A DNA stretch of 14,010 nucleotides from Lachnospiraceae bacterium. Its GTDB lineage: Bacteria > Bacillota_A > Clostridia > Lachnospirales > Lachnospiraceae. Position numbers and translations under genes: made by a program. Positions 6,013 to 14,009 of the stretch are shown in pieces. The stretch lies in the NCBI GenBank assembly GCA_016281675.1, contig JAEEJD010000059.1, positions 1 through 14,010 of the forward strand, written 5' to 3'. The notes under the pieces are model-generated. The model made no database searches. It had not been told where the DNA came from and saw nothing but the letters and a program-made list of their open reading frames with translations. Position 1 is the first letter of the stretch; every line of letters begins with the position of its first letter.

Positions 6013-8865
6013 ATGAAAAACTACTTGAAAAGACGTGATAACCGAATAACACTTGTGTTTTTCCTGATCACGATGATCGTGGCCATAAGTCCGCTCATAT
6101 CGAGATACTGCATTAACGGTCATGATCTGGAATATCATCTTCTCAGGATCGAGAGCCTCAAGGAAGGGATCCTTATCGGACGTCCGTTCCTGAAGGTCAA
6201 TACGCTCTTCTTCGGAGGCGCAGGCTATGCCAGTTCCCTTTTCTATTCGGATCTGTTCATGCATATCCCGGCGCTTCTTCGCGTGTGTCATTTCGGAATA
6301 GGAACAAGCTTCCACCTGTACACAGCACTTATATTCGCACTTTGTTATGTCTCAACATTTTACTGTGTATGGAAGATGAGCCTGTCAAAGTTTGCCGGAA
6401 CGGTGGCTGCGATGCTTGTCACGCTTTGTCCTTATCATATGGACGACATGCTCGTCAGAACCGCCTGCGGCGAAAATGCGGCCTTCATCTTTCTGCCTTT
6501 GACGATATACGGGGTGTTCAATGTGCTCTATGAGGAGATGGACAAGCCCTGGGTTTTCGGACTCGGAATGGCGGGTCTGATACTGACACATCCGGCCACA
6601 TGCATACTCATGACATGCGTATGTGCGGTTGCTTTTCTTATCCATATAAAAACTCTGATCAATGCTCCGAAGGTATTCGTCAAGCTGTGTGTCGTATCTC
6701 TTCTGGCGATCCTCGTCACGGCATACCAATGGCTTCCGATGCTGGAGCAGTTTGCTCATTCCGAATTCTATGTGGCAAATAACTGGACCGATCTTCTTGA
6801 TTCCTCGGTCGGATTTTATGAGATGGCTTCGAAGACATTTCCGTGTGTCGGAGCGGTTCTCTTTGTTCTTATCATTCCCAGATTCTTTATGTCGCGTCTG
6901 GATTATCCGATACTTAAGTTCATCGACCTGTGCATAATCGCGGCACTGATCTTTTCCGTTGGGGCCACGAACATAATGCCGTGGGAGAAAGTTGCAAGAT
7001 TCTTCGGATTCCTTCAGTTCCCGTGGAGACTGTTTATAATGTCGTCCGTACTGTTATCGATAGCGGACGCGGTGATCATCAGACTGTTTCTCGACAGGAT
7101 AGGGGAGGATCACAGGAGGATAGCATTTGATATAGTTCTCATACTGATCGCGGCTGTGATGATGAAAGGTGCGATCGATCATCAGAACGAGAATTCGATG
7201 GGATACTATGATTACAGTGACGATTATTACAGTTTCAAACCTTATACCGCAGGCGTCATAGCGGGTGAATGGCTTCCGGCTGCCGTTACCGATGCCTCAT
7301 CGCTTGTCGAACAAAGCGACAGGATGGTCTATGATGACGGTTCGGCGTGCGCATTCACAAGAAAGCGCGCAAAGGTCATTTCGGATATTGAAAGCGGTCA
7401 TGAATATGTTGATGTACCGTTCATCTATTACAAAGGGTACAGTGCCGTCATCGTCGATGATGCCGGAAACAAGACCAAACTTGAGGTTACGGGTGACGGT
7501 GAGAACGGAATGTGCAGAGTGATGCTTGAGGGCGCAAAGGGAGAACTGACCGTAAGCTATACCGGTACCATCCTCCAGAAGGTATCACTTATAGTTTCTC
7601 ACCTGTTTATTCTTCTGATATTTGATCTTCTGTATCTGAAGAACAAATACAAGAAAAAGCTCCGGATGAGAGCAGCCGCTGCGGGAGCAAATCTCGGCAA
7701 AGTTGCCGCCATCCTCGTGTTCGCGCTTGCTTCGGTATCGCTTAGCGCATGTAATGTGGCAACCGTACAAAGCGGCGGATACTATGATCCCGATGAGATG
7801 ATCGATTATCTGAAAGATATTAACGGTGACAATACCGAAGAGACCGACGGTATATCGGAAGAAGATCTTGTCAGGATCAATTACAGTCACAAAGGCTACG
7901 ACAAAGACGGAAAAAGCTATGCGGTCAGTATAGACGAGTCCACGGGGGAACAGGTGATATCGGTTATAAAGCCGGATGAAAACGGTCTGTATCCCGATGG
8001 CGAAAATCATGTCGAAAGCAGACTGTACGACAGCCTTTTTGATGAAGAAGCAAAAAGTGTTCTCGAGAAATATCGGACCGACAGTCTTAAAGGACGCATC
8101 ATGCATGAAACGGATGCGCTTCTGTGTCTGGAGGTTTTTCCGGAAGAGTCAAAGAATAAAAAGCTGGATGAGCTGGCAACTACTCTTGCCGAAGATATAT
8201 TCGGAATCCCCACATCGAAGGCGGAAACCGTTCTTGATAAGTACGATATAGCTGCGGTTCTTGCAAAGGCCGCTTACGTTCTCGATAAATGGGAGAGAGC
8301 GGAAGATGCGGGAAAGCTTGCGGAGCAGTATTTCAAAGATGCGGAAAGTGTTGACGATCCCGATGCGGAGCCCGTGGCGGCGCGCCTGTGGGCGGCAGCC
8401 GAGCTGTACAGACTGACGGGTCAGAAGACATACAGATCGGTAGTGGATGCGATCGCGATGGATGTTGTACCGGAAGGTTTTTCTTATGAAGAACCCGGTT
8501 TCTTCGGATTGTTTGCATACCTCATGTCTCCACACGCAACGAATTACAACGTTTGCACAAACATGATGAGCATCGTGTTCTCTGAAGCCAACGAACTTAT
8601 CAGGGAACCGATCGAAAAGGAATTCCTTGATACGAGAGTGGATTCCTCGACCGCGAAGCGTGATGAGAAGACAGCAGTCAGAATGATGGATGAGATATTC
8701 CTTGTGACTATGACCAACTATGTGAGCGTAAGTGTCGAATACAAAGAATTTGTTCAGAACAGACTGAATTATATATACGGAGCCAATCTGTCGGGGATCG
8801 ATTTTACGGAGGATGACAATGCCCTCTCCGATTCGCCGAGGCTGTTTGTTCTGATCGGATTGTAA
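6013..8865 (+). CDS. Multi-pass PTPS-related/YfhO-like membrane protein fused to a GH9-like C-terminal domain
   Basis: This is a 950-residue protein in two parts. Residues 1-543 resemble the '6-pyruvoyl-tetrahydropterin synthase-related' and YfhO-type membrane proteins. There is a first helix at 12-30, then NGHDLEYHLLRIESLKEG (35-52) in the first outside loop with Asp38 placed like the catalytic Asp of GT-C glycosyltransferases. About ten helices follow, then an outside beta region with GEWLP (418-422) and VPFIYYKGY (468-476), and a last helix at 524-542. Despite the family name no pterin role is implied; lipid-linked sugar transfer is the usual inference. After a basic loop (NKYKKKLRMR) a further hydrophobic helix (562-579) ends in LSAC with Cys580, a lipobox look-alike. 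Residues 580-950 should be extracytoplasmic. They include helices at about 737-835 (LWAAAELYRLTGQKTY) and the end motif RLNYIYGANLSGIDF (917-931), recalling GH9 cellulase-fold domains. I see no DAGD, PHHR or C-terminal NE catalytic motif. The ribosome binding site is weak (AGGA near 6003). Confidence 0.75.
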   Translation: MKNYLKRRDNRITLVFFLITMIVAISPLISRYCINGHDLEYHLLRIESLKEGILIGRPFLKVNTLFFGGAGYASSLFYSDLFMHIPALLRVCHFGIGTSFHLYTALIFALCYVSTFYCVWKMSLSKFAGTVAAMLVTLCPYHMDDMLVRTACGENAAFIFLPLTIYGVFNVLYEEMDKPWVFGLGMAGLILTHPATCILMTCVCAVAFLIHIKTLINAPKVFVKLCVVSLLAILVTAYQWLPMLEQFAHSEFYVANNWTDLLDSSVGFYEMASKTFPCVGAVLFVLIIPRFFMSRLDYPILKFIDLCIIAALIFSVGATNIMPWEKVARFFGFLQFPWRLFIMSSVLLSIADAVIIRLFLDRIGEDHRRIAFDIVLILIAAVMMKGAIDHQNENSMGYYDYSDDYYSFKPYTAGVIAGEWLPAAVTDASSLVEQSDRMVYDDGSACAFTRKRAKVISDIESGHEYVDVPFIYYKGYSAVIVDDAGNKTKLEVTGDGENGMCRVMLEGAKGELTVSYTGTILQKVSLIVSHLFILLIFDLLYLKNKYKKKLRMRAAAAGANLGKVAAILVFALASVSLSACNVATVQSGGYYDPDEMIDYLKDINGDNTEETDGISEEDLVRINYSHKGYDKDGKSYAVSIDESTGEQVISVIKPDENGLYPDGENHVESRLYDSLFDEEAKSVLEKYRTDSLKGRIMHETDALLCLEVFPEESKNKKLDELATTLAEDIFGIPTSKAETVLDKYDIAAVLAKAAYVLDKWERAEDAGKLAEQYFKDAESVDDPDAEPVAARLWAAAELYRLTGQKTYRSVVDAIAMDVVPEGFSYEEPGFFGLFAYLMSPHATNYNVCTNMMSIVFSEANELIREPIEKEFLDTRVDSSTAKRDEKTAVRMMDEIFLVTMTNYVSVSVEYKEFVQNRLNYIYGANLSGIDFTEDDNALSDSPRLFVLIGL

Positions 8866-8869
8866 CAAC

Positions 8870-8875
8870 AGGAGG
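8870..8875 (+). promoter_or_regulatory. Ribosome binding site of ddl
   Basis: A perfect AGGAGG 5 bases before the ATG at 8881, in the 15-base gap after the membrane-protein stop. It is much stronger than the sites of the two preceding genes, so ddl may be translated independently of them. Confidence 0.8.
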
Positions 8876-8880
8876 ATCAT

Positions 8881-9918
8881 ATGAAGATAGTTGTTTTGGC
8901 CGGAGGACTCAGTACAGAAAGAGATGTGTCGCTCGTGACCGGCCGCTGTGTATATAAGGCACTGAAAGATAACGGACACAGAGTCATTCTGATGGACGTG
9001 TTCCTCGGATACGAGGGAGACACAAAAGACATATTCGAAGCGGATATAGACTGGGCCGCAACAGTCGCGCCGATATCGGAAGAGGCCCCCGATCTCGAAG
9101 CCGTAAAGGCACTGAGAAAAGACGATAAAAAAGTGTTCTTCGGACCGAACGTTATACCCGTATGTCAGGAAGCAGATATTGTGTTCATGGCTCTTCACGG
9201 GGATTGCGGAGAGAACGGAAAGATACAGGCTGCATTCGATCTTCTCGGTATCAGATATACGGGAACAGATCCGTTTTCGGCATCTCTTGCGATGGATAAA
9301 GCGATCGCTAAGCAGCTCTTTATGATGTACGGCGTCAGGACCCCGGAAAGCTACATGTTAAAGAGCGTTGATGATGACCACGTACCGGAATTCCCCTGCG
9401 TTGTTAAGATATGTAACGGAGGATCGTCGGTCGGCGTATACATTGTAAATAATGAGACGGAATATCAGAGTGCCGTAAAAGATGCGTTCCGCTATGAATC
9501 AAAAGTCATGGTGGAAAAATACATCAAAGGCCGTGAATTCACATGCTGTGTTATAGAGGGACGAGCTCTTCCGATAGTGGAGATAGAGCCCATAAACGGT
9601 TTCTATGATTACAGGAACAAATATCAGGCAGGTTCAACGATCGAGACATGTCCCGCAAAGCTTAACGATGTTACCACGGCAAGGATACAGGAAGAGGCGG
9701 TCAAAGCATTCAAGGCACTCGGGATAAAGACATATGCGAGAATGGATTTTATCATGAATGACAGTAAGGAAGTATACTGTCTTGAAGCAAACACTCTTCC
9801 CGGAATGACTCCGACGAGTCTGATCCCGCAGGAAGCAGCTGCGATCGGAGTGTCATACAACGACCTTTGTGAATGGATCATTGAGATCTCAATGAAGAAA
9901 CGGACAGACCATGCGTAA
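8881..9918 (+). CDS. ddl: D-alanine--D-alanine ligase
   Basis: This ATP-grasp enzyme joins two D-alanines into the dipeptide used by MurF in peptidoglycan synthesis. The 345 residues fit the family. Visible features are GGLSTERDVSL (8-18) with catalytic Glu13, HGDCGENGKIQ starting at His106, and the ATP loop GGSSVGV (180-186). The omega-loop FYDYRNKY (241-248) ends in Tyr248, and ARMDF with Arg287 and Asp289 and EANTLPGMT with Glu302 and Asn304 supply the ATP and metal ligands. The Lys-Tyr pair of the omega-loop is the pattern of D-Ala-D-Ala ligases; the D-lactate ligases of VanA type lack this Tyr, so a glycopeptide-resistance ligase is unlikely. The C-terminus overlaps murF by 8 bases, matching the consecutive steps. 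Confidence 0.96.
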   Translation: MKIVVLAGGLSTERDVSLVTGRCVYKALKDNGHRVILMDVFLGYEGDTKDIFEADIDWAATVAPISEEAPDLEAVKALRKDDKKVFFGPNVIPVCQEADIVFMALHGDCGENGKIQAAFDLLGIRYTGTDPFSASLAMDKAIAKQLFMMYGVRTPESYMLKSVDDDHVPEFPCVVKICNGGSSVGVYIVNNETEYQSAVKDAFRYESKVMVEKYIKGREFTCCVIEGRALPIVEIEPINGFYDYRNKYQAGSTIETCPAKLNDVTTARIQEEAVKAFKALGIKTYARMDFIMNDSKEVYCLEANTLPGMTPTSLIPQEAAAIGVSYNDLCEWIIEISMKKRTDHA

Positions 9919-11308
9919 TATGAACATCTGGGCGATAGCCGAGGCTATCGGAGGTAAACTTGAAAATGCCGCCAAATGCGACATGACCAAAGAGGCAACC
10001 AGTGTCGTGATCGATTCAAGACTGATCGAAGAAGGCGGGATATTTGTTGCCATAAAGGGAGAGAGAGTGGACGGACACTCTTTTATCCAGCAGGTATTTG
10101 AAGAAGGCGCACTTGCGGTTATCTGTGAGAAGATACCGCCCAAAGTCAAGGGACCGTGCATCGTTGTTGAAGACAGTCTTGCGGCAATAAGAAGACTGGC
10201 CGAATATTATATGGACCAGCTGTCGCTGAAAGTCGTTGGAATAGTCGGAAGTGTCGGAAAGACAAGCACGAAAGAACTTGTAGCATCGGTTCTTGCATCG
10301 CATTACGAGGTGCTTCGTACAGAGGGTAATCTGAACAACGAGATAGGTGTTCCTCTCACCGTGTTTAAGATAAGGGATGCACATGAGATCGCGGTAATTG
10401 AAATGGGCATAAGCGATTTCGGAGAGATGGACAGACTCGGTGCGATCGTGAAGCCTGATATCGTGGTGTTCACAAATATCGGACCGTGTCATCTGGAAAA
10501 TCTTAATGATCTTGAAGGTGTTCTTCGAGCCAAGACCGAGGTTATCCCTCATATGAATCCGTCGGGAACACTTGTCCTCAACGGTCAGGATGAGATGCTC
10601 GGCAGGATAAGCATCAATACTTCCGGAAGCCGTAAGATAATCAGATACGGAAAAGAATCAAAAAGAGACGATGTCTATGCATCGAGTATAGAGAATCTCG
10701 GACTCGAGGGCTCAAAGTTTATTGCCAATTTTCCGGACGGAAGTCACTATGAGATGACGGTTCCTTTGCCCGGATATCATATGGTGGACAATGCCGTTGC
10801 GGCTGCCGCCGTCGGATTCTTACTCGGACTAAACCTTGAAGAGATAAGAAGAGGAATGATGTCCGTTGAACAGCTTACGGGAAGAGGGAATATCATCCAT
10901 ACCGAGAAGTATACGATAGTGGATGACTGCTACAATGCCAATCCCAAGTCAATGTTTGCGGCGATCGATACTCTCGGATATGCGCTCGGAAGAAAGGTGG
11001 CGATCCTCGGTGACATGTTCGAACTCGGAGAGGAATCCGAAAAACTTCACGGCGAGGTGGGCGACTATGCAGCCGGACACGGAGTGGATTCTCTCATATT
11101 TGTAGGTTCCGCAGCCAAGTACATGTATGAGCGCGCAAGGTTGCATGAGGGAGTGGAGATAAGGTATTATCCCAACAGGGAACTTCTTATAGCGGCACTG
11201 TCAGACGAAACAAAAGAGATCATCAAACCCGAAGACACCATCTTGGTAAAGGCGTCTCACGGAATGGGTTTTTCCGAAGTAGTTGAATATCTGAGAAACA
11301 GAGAATAA
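9911..11308 (+). CDS. murF: UDP-N-acetylmuramoyl-tripeptide--D-alanyl-D-alanine ligase
   Basis: It adds D-Ala-D-Ala, made by the preceding gene's product, to UDP-MurNAc-tripeptide using ATP, the last cytoplasmic step of the peptidoglycan precursor. The 465-residue protein has the Mur ligase plan: an N-terminal substrate domain, a P-loop GIVGSVGKTSTKE starting at residue 110 with Lys117, TEGNLNNEIGVPLT, and the ATPase-domain motif DDCYNANPKS (338-347) leading into the C-terminal domain. The P-loop reads GSVGKTS where GS(S/N)GKT(T/S) is commoner. Start choice: ATG at 9911 gives MRNMNIWAIAEAIGG and overlaps ddl by 8 bases; ATG at 9920, just after the ddl stop, is nearly as good. Neither has a clear ribosome binding site, so translation is probably coupled to ddl. 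Confidence 0.96.
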   Translation: MRNMNIWAIAEAIGGKLENAAKCDMTKEATSVVIDSRLIEEGGIFVAIKGERVDGHSFIQQVFEEGALAVICEKIPPKVKGPCIVVEDSLAAIRRLAEYYMDQLSLKVVGIVGSVGKTSTKELVASVLASHYEVLRTEGNLNNEIGVPLTVFKIRDAHEIAVIEMGISDFGEMDRLGAIVKPDIVVFTNIGPCHLENLNDLEGVLRAKTEVIPHMNPSGTLVLNGQDEMLGRISINTSGSRKIIRYGKESKRDDVYASSIENLGLEGSKFIANFPDGSHYEMTVPLPGYHMVDNAVAAAAVGFLLGLNLEEIRRGMMSVEQLTGRGNIIHTEKYTIVDDCYNANPKSMFAAIDTLGYALGRKVAILGDMFELGEESEKLHGEVGDYAAGHGVDSLIFVGSAAKYMYERARLHEGVEIRYYPNRELLIAALSDETKEIIKPEDTILVKASHGMGFSEVVEYLRNRE

Positions 11309-11313
11309 AGGAG
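11308..11313 (+). promoter_or_regulatory. Ribosome binding site of the degV-family gene
   Basis: AAGGAG lies 6 bases before the ATG at 11320 and overlaps the last base of the murF stop codon. Confidence 0.75.
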
Positions 11314-11319
11314 AAGATT

Positions 11320-12198
11320 ATGGCATTTAGGATCATTACGGATACCGGAGCAAACATCACGGATAAGGTCAGAAACCATTACGGGATCGAAGTCGTTCAT
11401 CTCACACTTATCATGGACGGTGAGGAGATGCAGTTTACGAGCACGGAAGGGTTTGATTACGACGGATATTACGAGAAGCTCAAAAACGGAATGAAGGCTT
11501 CGACGTCCCAGGTAAACCCCGCACAGTTTACCGAATGCTTCGAACCTATTCTGGAAAAGGGAGAAGACATTTTGTATATAGGTCTGTCAGGCGGAGTCAC
11601 CGGCTCGATCAATTCCGCAAAGATTGCCGCCGCGGATCTTCTGGATGATTTTCCTGACAGGCAGATTAAGATAGTCGATTCTCTCGGCGCATCGCTCGGG
11701 GAGGGAATCCTTGTTGTCGAGGCGGCGGAATGCAGGGATAAAGGCATGAGCCTTGACGAGACTGCCGATCATATTGATTTTCAAAAGTACTGCATGTATC
11801 AGGTGTTCGTGGTCGACGACCTCAAGCATCTCAAGAGAACGGGCCGTATAAGCGGCGCTCTCGCATCTCTCGGAACAATGATGGATATCAAACCGATCCT
11901 CAAAGGAGATACGGAAGGAAAGATAGTTGTCGAGTGTAAGGCCAGAGGCCGTAAGCAGGCGATAAAGGCACTTGCGGAAAAATACAGGGATCTTGTGGTC
12001 GATCCCGAAAACCAGTTGGTCGGTATCTCATATGGGGGAAAACGTGAGGATGCGGTACATCTTGCAAATCTCATTTCCAAGATCGCGCAACCCAAAAAGA
12101 TATGGATGGTGCCTCATGAACCCGTTACGGGATGTCATGTCGGACCGGGTATGCTGGCGCTGTATTTTAAGGGCGCGGATGACGTAAGGGCATTCTGA
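11320..12198 (+). CDS. DegV family fatty-acid-binding protein (FakB-like)
   Basis: DegV/FakB proteins hold a single fatty acid in a deep pocket. The characterised FakB members present it to the kinase FakA, giving acyl phosphate for phospholipid synthesis. The 292-residue protein has the family pattern: IITDTGANI near the N-terminus, the head-group loop STSQVNP (61-67), GLSGGVTGSINSA (88-100), VDSLGASLGEG, and the inter-domain DDLKHLKRTGRI (166-177). It ends in HVGPGMLALYF, typical of the second domain. FakA is not in the window, so the FakB role is inferred. Placement 27 bases before plsC supports a link to lipid synthesis. Several DegV paralogues usually occur per Firmicute genome, with differing lipid preference that I cannot read from the sequence. 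Confidence 0.92.
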   Translation: MAFRIITDTGANITDKVRNHYGIEVVHLTLIMDGEEMQFTSTEGFDYDGYYEKLKNGMKASTSQVNPAQFTECFEPILEKGEDILYIGLSGGVTGSINSAKIAAADLLDDFPDRQIKIVDSLGASLGEGILVVEAAECRDKGMSLDETADHIDFQKYCMYQVFVVDDLKHLKRTGRISGALASLGTMMDIKPILKGDTEGKIVVECKARGRKQAIKALAEKYRDLVVDPENQLVGISYGGKREDAVHLANLISKIAQPKKIWMVPHEPVTGCHVGPGMLALYFKGADDVRAF

Positions 12199-12225
12199 CG
12201 AAGTAAGAAGGGAAAGAAACCGAAA

Positions 12226-12978
12226 ATGCTTAGATTCATCATCTGCCTGATCCTGGTGATATTGGATTTTGTAGTTGCAATACCGATAATCACGATCGGC
12301 TTTCTTATAGGACTGTTTTCAAAGAAAGCAAAAGATGCGTATATGAAGATCATGATGCATGTGATCTTTGTGGGTATTGATTTTATCTCGGGAGCGAAGG
12401 TAAAATATATAGGTCTTGAGAAGATCCCCACGGACGTTCCGGTACTGTACGTTGCGAATCACGAGAGCTTCTTCGATGTTCTCCTGACTCTTACAAAACT
12501 CCCCGGTACCATTTGTTTTGTCGCAAAGAAGGCGTTCGGAAAAGTGCCGATATTTGCTCAGGCACTGTCGCTTTACAATACGCTTTTCATTGACAGGGAC
12601 AACATCAAGCAGGGACTGCAGACGATCTTAAAAGCGATCGATAACGTGAAGTCGGGAATGAGTGTTTATATCTTTCCGGAAGGAACAAGAAGCCGTGACG
12701 GTAAGATGAACGAGTTCAAGGAAGGAAGCATGAAGATCGCAGTCAAGAGCGGATGCCCCATAGTACCGATCGCGATCTCAAATTCGGCGGATGTCTTCGA
12801 AAATCACTTTCCTAAGCTTTATCCCGCACCCGTGGTCGTCGAGATACTTGATCCGGTCTATCCAGAACAATTCGATAAGACCGAACAGAAACATCTCGGA
12901 AAACTGTGCAAGGACCGCATAGAAGAGACAAGAGACAGAAACCTTAAAGAGTACTGCGGAAAGGATCAGGAAGAATAG
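12226..12978 (+). CDS. plsC: 1-acyl-sn-glycerol-3-phosphate acyltransferase
   Basis: It transfers the second acyl chain to lysophosphatidic acid, giving phosphatidic acid, at the cytoplasmic face of the membrane. The 250-residue protein starts with a long hydrophobic segment (about residues 2-30). The catalytic HX4D motif is NHESFFD with His79 and Asp84, and the substrate-binding FPEGTRSRDGK starts at residue 150; PIVPIAI follows. Both length and motifs fit PlsC. The start at 12226 has AAGGGA at 12208-12213, a rather long 12-base spacing, so initiation may be modest. It is the last gene of the plus-strand cluster, and its end overlaps the end of the convergent pyrC by 13 bases. Confidence 0.94.
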   Translation: MLRFIICLILVILDFVVAIPIITIGFLIGLFSKKAKDAYMKIMMHVIFVGIDFISGAKVKYIGLEKIPTDVPVLYVANHESFFDVLLTLTKLPGTICFVAKKAFGKVPIFAQALSLYNTLFIDRDNIKQGLQTILKAIDNVKSGMSVYIFPEGTRSRDGKMNEFKEGSMKIAVKSGCPIVPIAISNSADVFENHFPKLYPAPVVVEILDPVYPEQFDKTEQKHLGKLCKDRIEETRDRNLKEYCGKDQEE

Positions 12979-14009
12979 ACGATCCGTCCGTTTGTTATAG
13001 TGTATCTGATCTTTCCCTCGATCGTCTTTCCGAGGAAAGGTGTGTTACATGATCTTGATACGGATGAAGTATACACGGTGGATTCATCCGGTGAGAATAT
13101 TACTATATCAGCCGGGGCTCCTATCGCAAGAGTCCCCGCATTCAACCCGTAAAGTCTTGCGGGATTAAGGCTCATCAGTTCAAATAGACGGCTCATATCT
13201 ATGATATCCCTTTTAACCAGCACGGAATATGCCAAAATAAAAGATGTTTCCAGACCGATTATCCCGCTCGGTGCCGATTCGAAGGCAAGTGATTTTTCCT
13301 CAAGGGAGTGAGGCGCGTGATCGGTCGCGATCATATCTATGGTACCGTCGGCAAGTCCTTCCCAAATGGCTTCACGATCGGATGCCTTACGAAGCGGAGG
13401 ATTCATCTTTGCCAGAGTTCCGTATTCGCTAACCGCATTATCGGTCAGAGTAAAGTGATGAGGGGTAGCTTCGGCATGTATGTTCGGGGAGGTCATTTTG
13501 GCGCGGCGAACGGCTTCGACTCCCTCCGCGGTACTGATATGCTGTATGTTCAGCTTTACCCCCGTTTTTTTGGCGATCTCAAGATCCCTTTCGATCATCG
13601 TTATCTCGGCAAGCCTGTCGGATCCTTTAAGTCCGAGTGAAGCGGCTGCTTCTCCGGAGTTCACTCCGTTCTGTTCGATATATGTGGGATCCTCCTCGTG
13701 AAGGGATACGGGAACATTCATATCCGAGATCTCTTCAAATGCCCGCTCAAGTAACTTCTCATCAAGAACGGGTCTCCCGTCATCGGTAAAACCGACGGCG
13801 CCCGCTTCGAGGAGTTTTTTGTAATCGCACGGTTCTTTCCCGTTCATTCCCTTCGTGACGGTCGCGCACGTATAGATATGAAGCGGTTCGGCTTTGGCAC
13901 GCGTCAAAACATCACGCACGATCTTCGGATCATCGATCGCAGGGACGGTGTTTGCCATCATTACAACGGAGGTAAATCCACCCGCAACGGCAGCCATCGA
14001 ACCCGAGTG
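12966..14009 (-). CDS. pyrC: Dihydroorotase, class I (5' end outside window)
   Basis: It cyclises carbamoyl aspartate to dihydroorotate in pyrimidine synthesis. The frame is open through the right edge (HSGS precedes Met at 13997), so that Met is internal and roughly the first 80 residues, including the metal-binding HxH, are missing. Visible from there on: AAVAGGFTSVV and MANTVPAI, GFTDDGRPV with the Asp that bridges metals in class I enzymes, SLHEED and QHIST with metal-ligand His, NPPLR, and the catalytic TDHAPH. The C-terminal NTPFLGKTIEGK with a final beta strand also fits. Allantoinase is the closest alternative, but GFTDDGRPV and the C-terminus favour dihydroorotase. It is the only minus-strand gene seen. 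The symbol could be pyrC or, depending on naming custom, a numbered paralogue. Confidence 0.93.
   Translation of the reverse strand, partial: HSGSMAAVAGGFTSVVMMANTVPAIDDPKIVRDVLTRAKAEPLHIYTCATVTKGMNGKEPCDYKKLLEAGAVGFTDDGRPVLDEKLLERAFEEISDMNVPVSLHEEDPTYIEQNGVNSGEAAASLGLKGSDRLAEITMIERDLEIAKKTGVKLNIQHISTAEGVEAVRRAKMTSPNIHAEATPHHFTLTDNAVSEYGTLAKMNPPLRKASDREAIWEGLADGTIDMIATDHAPHSLEEKSLAFESAPSGIIGLETSFILAYSVLVKRDIIDMSRLFELMSLNPARLYGLNAGTLAIGAPADIVIFSPDESTVYTSSVSRSCNTPFLGKTIEGKIRYTITNGRIVYSS

Noticed and set aside
8149..9198. Minus-strand open frame of 349 codons across the membrane-protein/ddl junction
   Set aside because: It lies wholly antisense to two well-supported genes, its translation is rich in His, Arg, Cys and Phe with no recognisable motif, and it has no ribosome binding site. 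It is a shadow of codon bias.
8881..9918. Van-type D-Ala-D-Lac ligase (glycopeptide resistance)
   Set aside because: The omega-loop Lys-Tyr of ordinary Ddl is present and there are no vanH or vanX neighbours; murF follows instead.
13026..13039. Inverted repeat CTTTCC-GA-GGAAAG as a bidirectional terminator
   Set aside because: The 2-base loop is too tight, there is no T-run on either strand, and it is inside the pyrC coding region.
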